A stretch of 64,000 nucleotides of DNA from Pegoplata infirma (taxonomy: Eukaryota; Arthropoda; Insecta; Diptera; Anthomyiidae): contig OY992539.1 of assembly GCA_963921195.1 (NCBI GenBank), positions 215,308,314 to 215,372,313 of the forward strand, given 5' to 3'. The notes below the pieces were generated by a model. The model had not been told where the DNA came from. It did not search any database and saw only the letters and a list, made by a program, of their open reading frames with translations. A program made the position numbers and the translations under genes. Shown here one piece after another: positions 1-13,612 of this stretch. Numbering within the stretch: the first letter of the stretch is position 1; every line of letters starts with the position of its first letter.

Positions 1-1835
1 CCCAATGATTGTTTACTGTGATGCAAATAAGGTAAACAAATTTTAAACTATTGTCAAACAACGAAATTAAAAAATACTTTTTGACATTATTTACACGATG
101 TTAACAATACTTAAAAATGAAAAATGATGTTCGTAAATAATGTAAACAATGCAAACTTAAGAAAAAGGTTGTTTTTAATTGTTTAAATTATTTACAACTT
201 GTAAACAATTGGGAAATGATTTTTACATTATTTACGTAATGTAAACAATAAGAAAATATTCGTAATCTATGCTCGTAATCAATGTAAACAGCCGTTTTAA
301 AGAAAAAAAATATTTACAATTTTTTACATTATTTACACCATGTAAACAATTGGGAAATGATTTTAAACAAAATCTCCTTACATGTTAAGCTTTTGTATGA
401 CAACCTGTATCAAAATTAATTAGTCAATTGTGTATCGCAATCATTGTTTACTGTCGATGTAAATAAGGTAAACAAATTTAAGACTATTGTAAAACAACGA
501 AATTACAAAATACCTTTTTGCATTATTTACACGATGTTAAAAATACCTAAAAATTAAAAACAATGTTTGTAAATAATGTAAACAATGCAAATTAAAGAAA
601 AAGGTTGTTTTCAATTGTTTAAATTATTTACACTTTGTAAACAATTGGGAAATGGGTTTTAAATTATTTACGTAATGTAAACAATAAGAAAATATTCGTA
701 ATCTATGTTCGTAATCTATGTAAACAGCGTTTTTTTAAGAAAACAGATGATTTACAATTGTTTACATTATTTACACCATGTTAACAATTGGGAAATGATT
801 TTAAAGAAAATCTCCTTACATATTAAGCTTTTATATGACAACCTGTATCAAAATTAATAAATCAATTTTGTATCCCAATGATTGTTTACTGTTGGTGTAA
901 ATAAGGTAAACAAATTTAAAACAATTGTAAAACAACAAAATTAAAAATACTTTTTTACATTATTTACACGGTGTTAACAATACTTAAAAATGAAAAACAA
1001 TGTTCGTAAATAATGTAAATTTAAGAAAAAGGTTGTTTTCAACTGTTTAAATTATTTACACTTTGTAAACAATTGGGAAATGGTTTTTACATTATTAACG
1101 TAATGTAAACAATAAGAAAATATTCGTAATCTATGTAAACAGCGTTTTTAAAGAAAACAAATGATTTACAATTGTTTACATTATTTACACCATGAAAACA
1201 ATTGGGAAATTATTTAAAAGAAAATCTCCTTACATGTTAATCTTTTGTAGGCAACCCGTTTCATAACTAATAAGTCCATTTTGTTTCCCAATGATTGTTT
1301 ACTTTCGATGTAAATAAGGTAAACAAAATTAAAACTATTGAAAAACAACGAAATTTAAAAAAAAATATTTTTTTACATTATTTACACGATGTAAACAATA
1401 CTTAATTAATAAAAAACAATGTTCGTAAATAATGTAAACAATGCAAATTTCGGAAAAAGCTTGTTTTCAATTGTTTAAATTATTTACACTTTGTAAACAA
1501 TTGGGAAATGGTTTTACATTATTTACGTAATGTAAACAATAAGAAAAAATGTAAAACAATGTTCGTAATCTATGTAAACAGTGTTTTTTTTTAAACAAAT
1601 CATTTACAATTGTTTACATTGTTTACACCATGTAAACAATTGGGAAATGATTTTAAAGAAACAACGTAAACAACGAAAAATATTGTTTTCAATTGTTTTG
1701 TATTAATTGTATTGTATTAAACAATTGGGAAATGATTTCTAAGGAAATCTTATTACATGTTAAACTTTTGCAAGACAACCCGTATTAAAGTTTTTAGTCA
1801 GTTATTTCATATGCATGATTGTTTACATTATTTAC
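1..1835. repeat. Satellite-like tandem array 1, ~413-438 bp units
   Basis: Four clear units begin with the same block (ATGATTGTTTACTG-like) whose GTTTACT lies at about 11, 446, 884 and 1297; a decayed fifth start is near 1821. Units share ordered blocks, including a CTCCTTACATGTTAAGCTTT tail. Inside each unit TGTTTAC and GTAAACA are arranged as dyads, for example ATTGTTTACAT facing ATGTAAACAAT across about 10 bases, and TTTACATTA facing TAATGTAAA. No reading frame of note. Unit lengths differ through small indels, so the array is old. It abuts the 35-bp array without an obvious boundary element. Confidence 0.9.
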
Positions 1836-1844
1836 ACAGAGCAT

Positions 1845-2835
1845 CGGAATTTTAAGAAAAGTAGTAGACATTTTTTCTACAGAAAAAGTCTCAGATTCTG
1901 GGACATTTTTTCTATGGAAAAAGTCTCAGATTCTATAACAATTTTCCTAAAGAAAAGCTACCAGTTTCTAAAAAACTTTTACTTTAGAAAAAGTCTCGTA
2001 TTCTGAGACATTTTTCTCTCTTTAAGAGTTTCAGATTCTGAGATATTTTTTACTATAGAAAAGATTCGGAGACACTCTCAGATTCTAAGACATTTTTTCT
2101 ATAGAAAAAGTCTTAGATTCTGAGACATTTTTTCTATAGAAAAAGTCTTAGATTCTGAGACATTTTTTCTATAGAATAAGTTTTAGATCCTAAGAAATTT
2201 TTTCTATAGAAAAAGTCTCAGATTCTGAGACATTTTTTCTATATAGAAAAAGTCACAGATTCTGAAACATTTTTCCTATTGAAAAAATCTTAGATTCTAA
2301 TACAGTGTTCCTACAGAAAACGTCTCAGATTCTGAGACATTTTCCCTATACAAAAATTGTCAGATTCTGACACATTTTTCGAATAGAAAAAATCTCAGAT
2401 TCTGAGACATTTTTTCTATAGAAAAAGTCTCAGATTCTGAGACATTTTTTCTATAGAAAAAGTCTCAGATTCTGAGACATTTTTTCTATAGAAAAAGTCT
2501 CAGATTCTGAGACATTTTTTCTATAGAAAAAGTCTCAGATTCTGAGACATTTTTTCTATAGAAAAAGTCTCAGATTCTGAGACATTTTTTCTATAGAAAA
2601 AGTCTCAGATCCTGAGACATTTTTCCTATAGAAAATGACTCAGATTCTGAGACATTTTTCCTATAGAAGAAGTCTCAGATTCTAAGACATTTTTCTTACT
2701 GAAAAAGTCTCAGATTCTGAGACATTTTTCTTACTGAAAAAGTTTCAGATTCTGAGACATTTGTTCTATGTAGAAAAAGTCTCAGATTCTGAGACATTTT
2801 TCCTATAAAAAAGTCTTAGATTTTAAAAAATGTTT
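1845..2835. repeat. 35-bp palindromic tandem array (copy 1)
   Basis: About 28 units of 35 bp. Each consists of a 17-bp near-perfect dyad GTCTCAGATTCTGAGAC and an A/T spacer that is itself a palindrome, TTTTTCTATAGAAAAA. The array therefore reads almost the same on both strands. Units between about 2397 and 2610 are identical and the flanks are progressively degenerate, the usual pattern of central homogenisation by unequal exchange. No unique spacers. A related array lies at 43516-44370. Confidence 0.95.
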
Positions 2836-3419
2836 CCTAAAAATTTTCCTGACACAGGATTCGAACCTACAAATAAAATTATAAAATTCTATGAAGTTAT
2901 TTTCTCTTTATATTAAATTCAAAATTTTTTATTTAATTTTGATTTTTAGTTGTCGGCCCGTTTAATTTCTTATTATTTTATTTACTGTTGCATGTCAACA
3001 ATACATAATATACAACACATATACATATTAAATGTTAAGTAGCAATTATATACCCAGAGATTATAGCAAAAAAAAAATTAAATTTAAAATATGTAAATTA
3101 TATATTAAATAGTAAACATGGCAAAATTAAACAAAAAGTGAACAAAAAAAATTTAATCTATGCAGGTAATTGCCTAAAGCTTAATCACAAAGCTATTGCT
3201 CTTTTGACTAAAAAAAAATAAAACAAATAAATGAACAACTAAAAAGGATTTCTTTATTAAACAAAAAAAAAATAAATTAATTTTTTACAAAGGTCAAAAA
3301 CAAATAATTTAAATATCAGTAAAACCTTGCAAAGAAAAACTATAATTTAAATAAACTTTAATATATGGGCACAACTAAATCAAGTAAACAATTAAAACTA
3401 ATTTATTTTTTTTAAATTT
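2836..3419. other. AT-rich spacer, no gene; isolated tRNA T-arm-like word
   Basis: No reading frame of interest. At about 2850-2873 the minus strand contains GGTTCGAATCC, a perfect pol III B-box/T-loop, flanked by weakly pairing stem bases. No D-arm or anticodon arm can be found upstream on that strand, so this is at best a tRNA or SINE fragment. Confidence 0.5.
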
Positions 3420-6400
3420 CGATCATTTTTCAGCATTTGTTACAAGTTTTGTATAAAATTGTCAAAATTGTATAAAATTGAATATTGTTTACATAGAGTA
3501 AATAATTAAAAACAGTATCTTTTAAACTTTTCCTTATTTTACAGGAGTTACACAAAAGGTTTACCTTATTTATACAATATTTTACATTATTTACATATTG
3601 TTTACATGATGTTAACAATGCTAATAATAAAGGAAATGTATATTTAAGTGTTAAACGTGGAGTTTAAGAAGTTTTTACACATATTTTTTATTGTTTACAT
3701 AATGTAAATAATGAAGAATTGGTAAAATCTTTAGTTTCTGATAGCTACAAAATTTATTAACTATAATATTAGCTGTCTAACTAAAGGTTCACCTTGCGTA
3801 TGCAATGTTTTACACTATTTATCTGTTATTTAGATAGTATTTACATATTGTTACTAATACCAATAATGTTTCACAAAGGTCAAAAACAAATAATTTAAAT
3901 ATAAGTAAAACCTTACAAAGAAAATTTATAATTTAATTAAACTTTACTATAAGAGCACAACTAAATCAAGTTAACAGTTAAAACTATTTTATTTTACAAA
4001 TTTCTAGCATTTTACGGCAGTTGTTATACGTTTAATATTGTTTACGTAAAGTAAATAATTAAAAACAGTATCTTTTATACTTTTCCTAATTTTACAGCAG
4101 TCACACAAACGGTTTACCTTACTTATACAATTTTTTACATTATTTACATATTGTTTACATGATGTCAACAATGCTAATAATGAAGAAAATATATTTAAAA
4201 GTATTAAGTGTGGAGTTTTAGGAGTTTATACACATTTTTTTTATTATTTACATGATGTAAATAATGTAGAATTTGTAAAATAATTAAAAACAGTGTATTT
4301 TATACTTTTTCTTATTTTACAGCAAGGTTTAACTAATTTATAAAAAATTTTACATTATTTACATATTGTTTACATAGTGTCAACAATGCTAATAATTAAA
4401 AAAATATATTTAAAGTGTTAAATGTGGAGTTTAAGGAGTACATAATTTTTTTTTATTATTTACATGATGTAAATAATATAGAATTGGTATGCAATGTTTT
4501 ACACTATTTACTATTTACATGTTGTCAACAATGCTAATAATGAAAGAAATACATACCTAAGTGTTTTTTTTTTAGTTTTTTTTACTGTATTTTTTATTGC
4601 TCTCACGAGCTCAATATAATATTTTTTACGTAATGTAAATAATTTAAACCCGTGTCTCTTTAACTTTTCCATATTTTACAATACCCACACAAAAGGTTTA
4701 CCTTGTTTATACAGTTTGTTTACATTATTAACATATTGTTTACATGGTGTCACCAATACCATAATAATGAAATATGTATATATATTAAGTTTAAAATAAG
4801 AAGTTTTAGGAGATTATACACTTTTTATATTGTTTACAGGATGTAAATAATGTAAAATTATAAAACAAATATAGTTTTTGATAGCTTCTGTCAATTTAAT
4901 AAATAATTTAACTATAATACTAGCTGCTTAATAAAGGTTAACTTGTTTATACACTGTTTGACACTAGCTATCTTTATTTGTGTAGAAAATATTTACATAT
5001 TGCCCACAATTCCAAAAACGATAGAAATACATGCCTAAATTTTAGACTTCCTTATTTTACAGCAGCCACACAAAAGGCTCACATTATTCTTAATTTTTTT
5101 ATATTTTTTTTTATATTATACATGGTGTCAACAATGCTAATAATTAAAGAATTATATATTTAAGTCTTAAATGTGGAGTTTAAGGAGTTTATACACATTT
5201 TTTTATAGTTTACATTGTGTAAATAATGTAAAATTGGTAGTTTCTGATAGCCTCTGCCAATAATAAAATTCAATAACTATAATATTACCTGTCTAACTAA
5301 GAGTTTACTTTGTTTATGCAATGTTTTACACTATTTATCTGTTATGAAGATAATATTTACATATTGTCAACAATGCTAACAACGAAAGAAATACATCCCA
5401 AAGTAATTATAGTAATTTTTTTACTTTTTAACTTTCCCTTATTTTACAGCAGCCTCATAAAACATTTACCTTATTTGTACACTTTTTTACATTATTTACA
5501 TATAGTTTACCTAGTGTCATCACTGTTTATAATGAAAGAAATATATATTTCAGTGTAAAACGTTCGAGTTTTAGGAGTGTTTACACATTTTTTTTATTGT
5601 TTACATGATGTACATAATGTAAGTCTGTAAAAAGTGATAGTATCTGACCGTTTCAGTCAACTATAAAATTCAGTAACAGTAATATTAGTAGTCTTACAAA
5701 AGGTTTACCTTGTTTATGCAGTGTTTTACTCTATTTATCGTATTTTAAGATAATATTTACGTATAGTAAACAATAATAAAACCTAAAGAAATGCAGCCTG
5801 AGTGTTTATTGTGAATTTTTCCATATTTAAACTTTTTCTTATTTAAAGCCGCTATACAAGAGGTTTACCTTATTTTTACACTTTTTGACATTATTTACAT
5901 ATTGTTTACATGGTGTCAACAATGCTTATAATGAAAGAAATATATATAACATTATTAAAAATGGAACTTTAGGAGTTTATATACATTTTTTTTATTGTTT
6001 ACACAATGTAAATAATAGAAAATTGTAACAATTGACTGTTTCTGATAGCTTCTGGTAATTTTAAAATTCATTAACTATAATATTAGCAGTCTTAATAAGT
6101 GATCACCTTGTTTAAGCAATGTTTTACGCTGTTTATCTATTTTTAATATAATATTTACATTTTGTCAACAATACTAATAGCAAACGAAATACAGGCCTAA
6201 GTGTTTGTAGTAACATTTTTCAATTTTAAACTCCCCTTATTTTGACTATTCCTTATTTTACAGCACCCACCGAAAAGGTTGACCTTGTTTATACAATTTA
6301 TTTACATATTGTTTACATGGCGTCAACAATGCTAATAATGAAAAGTAATGTATATCAAACTGTTAAACGTGGAGTTTTAGGAGTTTCTACACATTTTTTT

Positions 6401-7375
6401 AATTGTTTACATGATGTACTTTGAAAAAAAAAAATATTATTGCTTTAAGAAAAATCTATCATCACCTTGTAAAAAATGTAAAAATTGTTAGACTGTAAAA
6501 AGTGATTGTTTCTAATAGATGTAAAAAATGTAATACTGTAAAAAGTGATAGTTTCTGATAAGTTCAGTTAATTATAAAATTCATTAACTGTAATATTAGC
6601 AGTCTTACTAAAGGTTAAACTTGTTAATGCAATGTTTTACGCTATTTATTTATTGTTTAGATAGGAAATATTCACGTTTTTTCTACAAAACTAAAAACTA
6701 AAGAAATGCCTAAGTGTTTATAGTGAAATTTTTGAATTGTTAACTTTTCTTTATATTAACTTTTCTTTATTTTAAAGCCGCTACACAAAAGGTTTACCTT
6801 AGTTTTACAATTTTTTACATTATTTACTTATTGTTTACATGGTGTCAACAATGCTTATAATGAAAGATATATATATATAAAAATATAAAACGTGGAACTT
6901 TAGGAACTTATCCACATTTTTTTTATTGTTTACACAATGTAAATAATAGAAAATTGTAACATTTGGCTGTTTCTGTTAGCTTCCGGTAATTTTTAAATTC
7001 ATTAACTATCATATTAGCAGTCTTTAGAAGTGATCACCTTGTTTTAGCATTGTTTTAGGCTATTTATCTGTTGTTTATATAATATTTACATTTTGTCAAC
7101 AATACTAATAGCAAACGAAATACAGGCCTAAGTGTTTGTAGTAACATTTTTAAATTTTAAACTCTACTTATTTTAACTATTTCTTATTTTATAGCAGCTA
7201 CACAAAAGGTTTACCTTATTAAAACAATTTTTTACATTATTTACATATTGTTTACATGATGTCAACAATGCTTATAATGAATGAAATATATTTTTAAGTA
7301 TTAAACATGGAGTTTTTGGTGTTTACACATGTGTTTTAATTATTTACATGATGTACTTTGACAAAAAAGTTATTA
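3420..7375. repeat. Satellite-like tandem array 2, ~370-420 bp units
   Basis: About ten imperfect units. A marker block ATTGTTTACATGGTGTCAAC followed by AATGCTAATAATGAAAGAAA recurs near 3611, 4164, 4379, 4749, 5127, 5520, 5915, 6322, 6844 and 7261. Between these, a second block (ATATTTACATATTGTCAACA, then a CCTAAGTGTTT motif) recurs out of phase. Units also share GTGGAGTTTTAGGAGTTTA and TTTATTGTTTACATGATGTA. The TTTACATTATTTACA / GTTTACAT vocabulary is that of array 1, so the arrays look diverged from a common ancestor. One irregular stretch (6420-6560) repeats a sub-block around ACTGTAAAAAGTGAT. No coding potential. Confidence 0.9.
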
Positions 7376-8139
7376 TTGCTTTAAGAAAAACTTCTCTGGA
7401 AAGGATATAGTTTTAATTTTGTTTCCATTTTAAATTTACTCTTTTATTTGTAACAAAAGTCCTTAAAAAACAATTATGTAACTTGTTTCGGTTAACCATA
7501 GTAATTTTATACTAACCTATAATGTTTTATTCTATACTACTGTGTGTGTTTATATATCTCTAGGGCATTATTTTAAATAATTAACTTAAAGTCGTATAAT
7601 TTTTTGTTTATGATTAAAAGATGCTACTAAATTATATAGAATTTTCAAAATAAAACTACTAAACACTTTACGAGTACATGCACAACTAGGGTAGTAACTA
7701 ACACTACATTTAACACAAAAACCTCTGTGGGGAAAAAAATTACAAAATTTAGGAAACTTAAATATTTTGGAAAATTTTTATTTAATAAAATTTTTTAAAA
7801 TATACAAAATTTTTTCTTAGGACTGTACTTCGAACTATATCAAATTCAATGTTCGTTTTTCTAATTCCTTCTAATTTCTAGTCTTATATGTGTATTAAAT
7901 ACATTGATTACATGGAGTTTACTGCGTAAGCAATAATTTCTAAATGAAATAATTTATGCGCGACAAGCTTTACAGGTAGAAAATTATTATTTTTAATTAT
8001 TTACCTTTTTTTACATAAGTGTAAAAATTGTAATAAATTAAAAAAAATATTTTCGTTGTTTTAATTGATAACACTGTGCTCGAATTTGACACTTTTTTTA
8101 ACAAGCTGGGCACCCTACTAGTTAAGTTGATTCGGATAC
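7376..8139. other. Non-repetitive AT-rich spacer
   Basis: I see no gene, no tandem structure and no terminal repeats in this stretch; base composition is like the surroundings. Confidence 0.5.
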
Positions 8140-8952
8140 GCTGAATTCAATGGTGCTAGCCGTTTTTCGAAGTTAGCGTTCGTAATCGCCATATTCGCGA
8201 TTTAAAATTTTGATGCTCAAGTACAAAAACAAAAACGATATTTTTAAACTTTTGCGATAATTTTTAAATTTAAAATCATTCAAATCTGTTAAAAAAAAAC
8301 ATTACAAACCATAATACCGTGAATTTTTATTCGCGAAAAACATTTTATGTTCGCGAAAAGTCTTTATTTTCGTGAAAAAACTGGTTGAATACAAATTTTT
8401 TTAGTCTGATTTGAATTTACGACAGCCATCTGATAAAGCTAGTTCGTGTACACTAAATCCCAATGTAATTTCAGTTTTTTCAAAGTTAGGGTATGTATTC
8501 GCGAGATTCGCGATTAATTTTTTTTTTACTTCTAAGTAAAAAAAATATTTTTTATATTATTTGGAGAATTGCTGAATTTTTGTCGTCTAAATTCTATTAA
8601 ATATACCAAAAAAAAAAAATATTCGCGGAAATTTTTTTTCGCGAATTTTTTTAGCGAAATTTTTTTTTCCAATTTTTTTTTATTTTGCTATTAATTTTTG
8701 AAAATAAGTAGAATACGATACATTACAGATACAAAATTTTTCGAAAAAAAAAAATTCGCGGATTTTTTTTTTCGCGGAAAAATCTTTTTTGCGAAACAAA
8801 AAGAATGCATTTTCTAAATTTATATTTAAAAACTATCCCAAAAGCATAAAAATTTAATTTTTTTGTGGTACCTAGGCTTTACAATTTTAAATCGCGAATA
8901 TCGCGAATACGAGCGCTAACTTCGAAAAACGGCTACCACCATTGAATTCAGC
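8140..8952. mobile_element. Foldback/MITE with ~70-bp terminal inverted repeats
   Basis: The left end GCTGAATTCAATGGTGCTAG and following bases to about 8210 are matched in reverse complement by about 8883-8952 (ATTGAATTCAGC at the end). Both arms contain CCGTTTTTCGAAGTTAGCG and ATATTCGCGATTTAAAATT. The interior is rich in TTCGCGAA-type boxes and carries a third degenerate copy of the arm motif near 8470-8520. About 813 bp, no coding capacity. The target duplication is not clear: ATA is present on both sides but not convincing. Confidence 0.8.
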
Positions 8953-8971
8953 ATAATTTACCATAATAATA

Positions 8972-9367
8972 ACACCGTACGACAAAAATTAAAAAAAAAT
9001 GTTTGATGACAACTTAACACAGGGTTGTTATTTTGTGTTTCCGAGATGTTTTGGAAATGTTTTGGAGATGTTTTCGAGATGTTTAAAATTAAACTATGCT
9101 TTGTTTTCAATGTATGGGGAAACACATGATTAAATTTAAACATGCCAATGTGAATATGGTATAAATGTAGTAAAAATGCATTTACAGTTTTTCTTTTCGT
9201 AATCCTGTTTCCTTTAAAAAGGACTTCAAAGTTTTAGTTTTTTTTATAATTTGTACTTTTCCTGGATGCCACAAGTGATAGCAAATGAGAGAGGAGGATC
9301 TCCCCTAATTTTTCTATTTTGTAATGTGTACATATCAGGAGGTAAGTTACGTCCTTTCAAAACTTTA
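8972..9367 (+). mobile_element. Family B foldback, left half (decayed)
   Basis: Starts ACACCGTACGACAAAAATT and contains the family B landmarks in order: AATGCATTTACAGTTTTTC, the CCTGTTTCC / AAGGACTTCAAAGTTTT block and GAGGAGGATCTCCCCTAATT. It is cut at 9367 by a family C element. About 9030-9085 is an internal minisatellite of a GAGATGTTTTG-like unit (roughly four copies) not seen in the other B copies. The right arm is missing. Confidence 0.7.
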
Positions 9368-9861
9368 CACAGAAAAAATTTTAAACGATTTTCAATCAAC
9401 AAAAACGTGGATTCAATCAATTTTTTTATGGAAGATCCTCCAATTAAAAATATTTTTATACCAATTATCAAATTGAAGGTGATTGATTGAACATTTTTTC
9501 AATCAAATATTTTTTCGGTTTTGATCAAAAGATTGATCAATTTTTTATTTATAGTCAATCAAAATAATGATTGATTTAACAAATGAATTGTAATCTTATG
9601 ACGAAATTATCAAAAAAATTCATATTTTTTGCTTTCCAATATGTTGCCAACAATAAAAAAAGTAAAACCCGATTATTTTGTATATTTTTGAATTATTATA
9701 TTCAAATAAATTATAGCGAAAAAAATCTGGTATGTTGAAAATTTATAATTCGACAGTTAAAGAAATTAACAAAAATTTTAATCAAAACATTGATTGACTT
9801 ATTTGAATTTTGTTGATCAATAGATTTAATTGAAAATTGTTAGCCAATAATTTTTTGTGTG
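9368..9861 (+). mobile_element. Family C element inserted in family B
   Basis: Starts CACAGAAAAAATTTTAAACG and ends CCAATAATTTTTTGTGTG. Inside are CAATCAACAAAAACG, TTGATCAAAAGATTGATCAA and ATGTTGCCAACAATAAAA, all shared with the copies at 20213 and 37922. About 490 bp, non-coding; many TTGAT/ATCAA dyads make it self-complementary in patches. The superfamily cannot be set from the sequence. Confidence 0.65.
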
Positions 9862-9930
9862 CAGGGTGCCCTGCTTATTAATTTTTGCGACTAGCACATT
9901 TCTTCCATGATGTAAATTTCCATAATAATA

Positions 9931-10558
9931 ACACCGTCCGACAAAAATGAAAAAGTCATTAAACACGAACTGGATAATATACGTTTGAAACTAGAGACTA
10001 AATGTAGTAAAACTGCATTTACAGTTTTTCATTTCGTGATCCTGTTTCCTTCTAAAAGGACTTCAAAGTTTTAGGGGATTCAATTTTATAAAATATTTTT
10101 TTAATATTTTTACTTATCCTAGGATGACACTAGTGATAGCAAATGAAAGAGGAGGATCTCCCCTAATTTTTTTATTTTATTATTTTTACATATCAGAAAA
10201 AAGGAGGTAAGTTAAGTCCTTTAAATATTCATTCAACATCATTCAAAATTTTAAACAAAATTTTTTAAGAAAGTTTTCAAATCACTTTATTCACATGCGT
10301 TTATTCCGATACGGCAAAATAAAAAATGGAAAAATTAGGGGTGATCCTCCTCTTTCATTTGCCATCACCAGTGTCATCCTAGGACAAGTACAAATATTTA
10401 AAAAATATTTTACAAAATCTATCCTTAAAAAAAAGTCCTTTTAAAAGGAAACAGTATCACGAAATGAAAAACTGTAAATGCAGTTTAACTCCATTTAATC
10501 TCTACTTTCAGACGTATATCATCCGGTTTATGTTTAATATTGGCTGTCGGACGGTGTA
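9931..10558. mobile_element. Family B foldback, full copy
   Basis: Ends ACACCGTCCGACA and TGTCGGACGGTGT are exact inverted repeats. The inversion continues for about 250 bp per arm: GTAAAACTGCATTTACAG faces CTGTAAATGCAGTTTAAC, CCTAGGATGACACTAGTGAT faces its reverse complement, and GAGGAGGATCTCCCCTAATT faces AATTAGGGGTGATCCTCCTC. The flanks AATAATA / AATAATT are too simple to define a target duplication. No transposase. Confidence 0.85.
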
Positions 10559-11702
10559 ATAATTAGGTCAATTATTTTTAACTTTGAAGGTTAACGAATT
10601 ATATCTTCTATGTAGTCGTACGTAGACATTTGTCGGTCACTGTATATTTTTCTAGTTGGTAACGTATGAATATTTATAGTTTTGGGTCAATATATTATAC
10701 ACATGAATGTTTTACCTAAGCTTTGACTACTTATACAAATACTACTTGTATATGTGAATTGTTAATATTTATGTAAAACATTCATTCATGTGTAAAATTA
10801 CACATTAGGGGGTTCCATATTGAAAAATCATGACACCTTTATTAAAAAAAACTGGATGCCTAAAATCCTTGTCATTCTGAATAAAACACATCGAAATATT
10901 GGTTTTGGAACCTAGAAAAGTATACATTTTTGATGCTTGATCAATTCTCAGACATGCTAGCTTTGTGTGTCCGTCTGTCCGTCCGTCCGTCCCCCCCGCC
11001 TATCTGTGGAATACAAAATGCAGTCCAAACCAAAAAAGATGGACTGCTGAAGTTTTGCTGAAATATGTCATAGGCAGGTTAAGTTTGTAAATGGGTAAAA
11101 TCGGATCAGGTAAAAAAAATTACTCTTGAAAAACTAAAACAATTTCCGAAAAATATTTTATTTTTTTTCCCCTCCAGGAAAAATTTTATAAAGTTAAATT
11201 TAGGCCAAAGGCATAACGGAGGACCAAGGAAATCTTTTGCTTTTTATACCTCCCAACTTTAGAAAAAGGATCCCCTAAATTTCTCACACATTCACATTTA
11301 TAAACACACAGACACATGAATGTTTATTAAATTTTATTTATTTTACTTTGCTTTGCTTTGTGTGTGTCATTATTCTATGTATGATTATTGTTATTTGTAG
11401 TGGTAAAAGTATTTATTTGTATAGTTTTATTAAACAGCAACAATAACAAATTATAATAATTGTTGTTATTCTCTTTGTAAATGAGAAAATTGTTTTGTTT
11501 TGTTAAATACAAAGAAATATGTACATTAGAGTGGCAGTTTTTTTGTTTGTCAAAAAAAGTTTTTTTTCCCGATTTTGAACGATCAGGAAAATTTCTACTA
11601 AACCTAAAAATTATGTGGTATAAATTTGAAGACAATAAAGTTAAATTTACTCATGCCGGCCGGCGATCAACATTTTGGATTTTTAAAAATTGAAAAAAAA
11701 AA
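10559..11702. other. Spacer with a short hairpin and a GTCC microsatellite
   Basis: No gene. An inverted repeat sits at about 10699-10793 (ACACATGAATGTTTTAC against GTAAAACATTCATTCATGTG). A GTCCGTC tract at about 10968-10999 is followed by AATGCAGTCCAAACCAAAA, a phrase repeated near 21865-21890, so it belongs to another dispersed repeat. Near 11650 a GGCGATCAACATTTTGGATT box links to repeat fragments at 33680 and 56880. Confidence 0.55.
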
Positions 11703-12060
11703 ACAAGTAAAAAAGTTAAATTCGACTTTTTAAAGGATAGTGAAAAAAGAACAATTTTGATTAGATATATTTTATTTTGAGTTAAAAAATTTTTTTGGTC
11801 TTTTTTGTAAAAAAAAATTAATATTTTTTTTTGAGTGTAAAATTTTTTTCGAGTCTAAATTTTTTTTTAGTCTAAAAATATTTTCGAGTGACAAAAATAC
11901 TTTGTAAAGTAGTTTTGTGGCTTACAAATGTTTTTAAATACTGTTTTTTTTAAAGCTCGATTTTTTCAACACGTGATTTTAAGGCGAAACCAATCTGAAA
12001 TTCACGATTTTGCTAATAACGTCTGAACCACTGCACAGAGGGCCAGACATATCGATTTCC
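11703..12060 (+). mobile_element. Family A element, 5' fragment
   Basis: Begins ACAAGTAAAAAAGTTAAATT, continues into degenerate TTTTGAGTGTAAAA minisatellite units (about 11825-11890) and the CACGTGATTTTAAGGCGAAAC block, as in the fuller copy at 18467. The GACA/GACG tract and the 3' GGAGGGTATAA box are missing. Confidence 0.6.
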
Positions 12061-12830
12061 GGCCACAAGTCCTTATTTGAAAATTCTCAAAAAAAATGTT
12101 TACCAGTTTGTTAAGCATATATAGAAGCAGGTTTTCTGAACTTATCTTTATGATCCAATTACACCCTTTCCTTTGACAGGTATTCAAAGTTAAAAAAAGT
12201 TGGTAAAAAAATTTTAAAGGTTGAGATACTTTTTTAACTTTTTAACTTTTTGTTTGAGTGGTTCAACCTTATATATTAAGCCTTTGTAACGAAAATAACA
12301 TGGACAAATATAACTCATTTGCATGGCAGCAATTCGCGTTTTTTGTAAAAAAAATTTATAATTTTTTAGCTATTTACCTCGCGCCGAAAAAATCCTCAGC
12401 GATCCTCAGTTCGATACAATCGGTCTGTATTTTTTTTGATATAGAATGGATCCATATCTTTCGAAAAAAGTTGCCCAAAATTGCTCGAAATGATAAATGG
12501 CGAAATTACAGCTATATATGCAGTGGTCCGAGATTTGTTTTAAAAAAAATTATTTAACCCAAAATAATGTTTTACGGCTTGGATAGTTTTTTTATCGTCA
12601 GAGAGTGCCTTAAGTGTAGGAAAAAAAATTATCTACATTTCTTGTTTTTTTTTTGTAGAATTATGGAAAATATCAGCTACACCATTTCCAATTAAATTCA
12701 AAGATTTTTTATTGAATTTCCAAAATAAAGAAAAAAAATGAATAATTTTTCATCACCATTTCCAAAAGCTTTACTGAAACTAAGTAAGTCATTTACACCA
12801 TTTCCATATTTATATCAAAAATAAAAAAAA
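12061..12830. other. AT-rich spacer
   Basis: The open frame around 12258-12557 has no recognisable motif and typical AT-rich composition. I see no convincing gene, terminal repeats or tandem structure. Confidence 0.4.
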
Positions 12831-12834
12831 AATA

Positions 12835-13612
12835 TGTATAAAAATTATGTGCGTAGATTTAACTTTAGACACTCTTAATACTCTTAAAACTAATTTTTAG
12901 TTAGATCAGACAAAGTTAAAAAATCTAGCCGCCATATTGTGCCCGCCATATTGAATTTTATCAGTTCGATTTTAAGACAACAGGCCCGGAAATTTACTAG
13001 GCCACACTTTCAGCTAGCTTCAACAAAGAAAAGGAATATAACTGTCTTTTAATTACTTGTAACAAACTTTGCTAAGCATATTTAGTCCGCCATTTAGTTT
13101 TTCAAAATTAACGCCAGTAATTCAGATTCAGTAACTTTAAGACCCCCTTAAACCAAAATTTGAGTTAAGTCGGACAATTATTCAAAAAAATTGTCCGCCA
13201 TATTGGATGCGCCATTTTGATTTTTTTCGTTTTTAATTAAATTTTGAAATCAGCGACCCCGAAATACTCCAGAAGCACATTTTCAGTCGGATCCAACAAC
13301 GATAAAGACTTTTAGCCGGAGTTGGATCATTCTTTAAACTTTAAGAAGCATTTTTAGTCCGCCATTTTGTTTTTCAAAATTCGGAGTATTAATTCTTATT
13401 CAGTAACTCCAAGACCTTCATAAAACAAAATTTGAGTTCAATCGAACAATTAAAAAAAAAAAAAATTGTCCGCCATATTGGATCCGCCATTTTGATTTTT
13501 TTGGTTTTTAGCTAAATTTTGAAATCAGCGACCTCGAATTCCTCTAGAAGCACATTTTCAGATGGATCCAACAACGACAAAGACTTTTGGCCGGAATGGA
13601 ATCATGCTGGCC
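12835..13612 (+). repeat. ~264-bp tandem repeat, three units, with CCGCCAT boxes
   Basis: Two good units start at GTCCGCCATTTAGTTTTTCA (about 13088) and GTCCGCCATTTTGTTTTTCA (about 13351), with a more diverged one upstream of 13085. Each carries paired boxes such as GTCCGCCATATTGGAT and GCGCCATTTTGATTTTTTT, then AAATTTTGAAATCAGCGACC, AGAAGCACATTTTCAG and GGATCCAACAACGA. No reading frame spans the unit. No link to another repeat in the window was found. Confidence 0.8.
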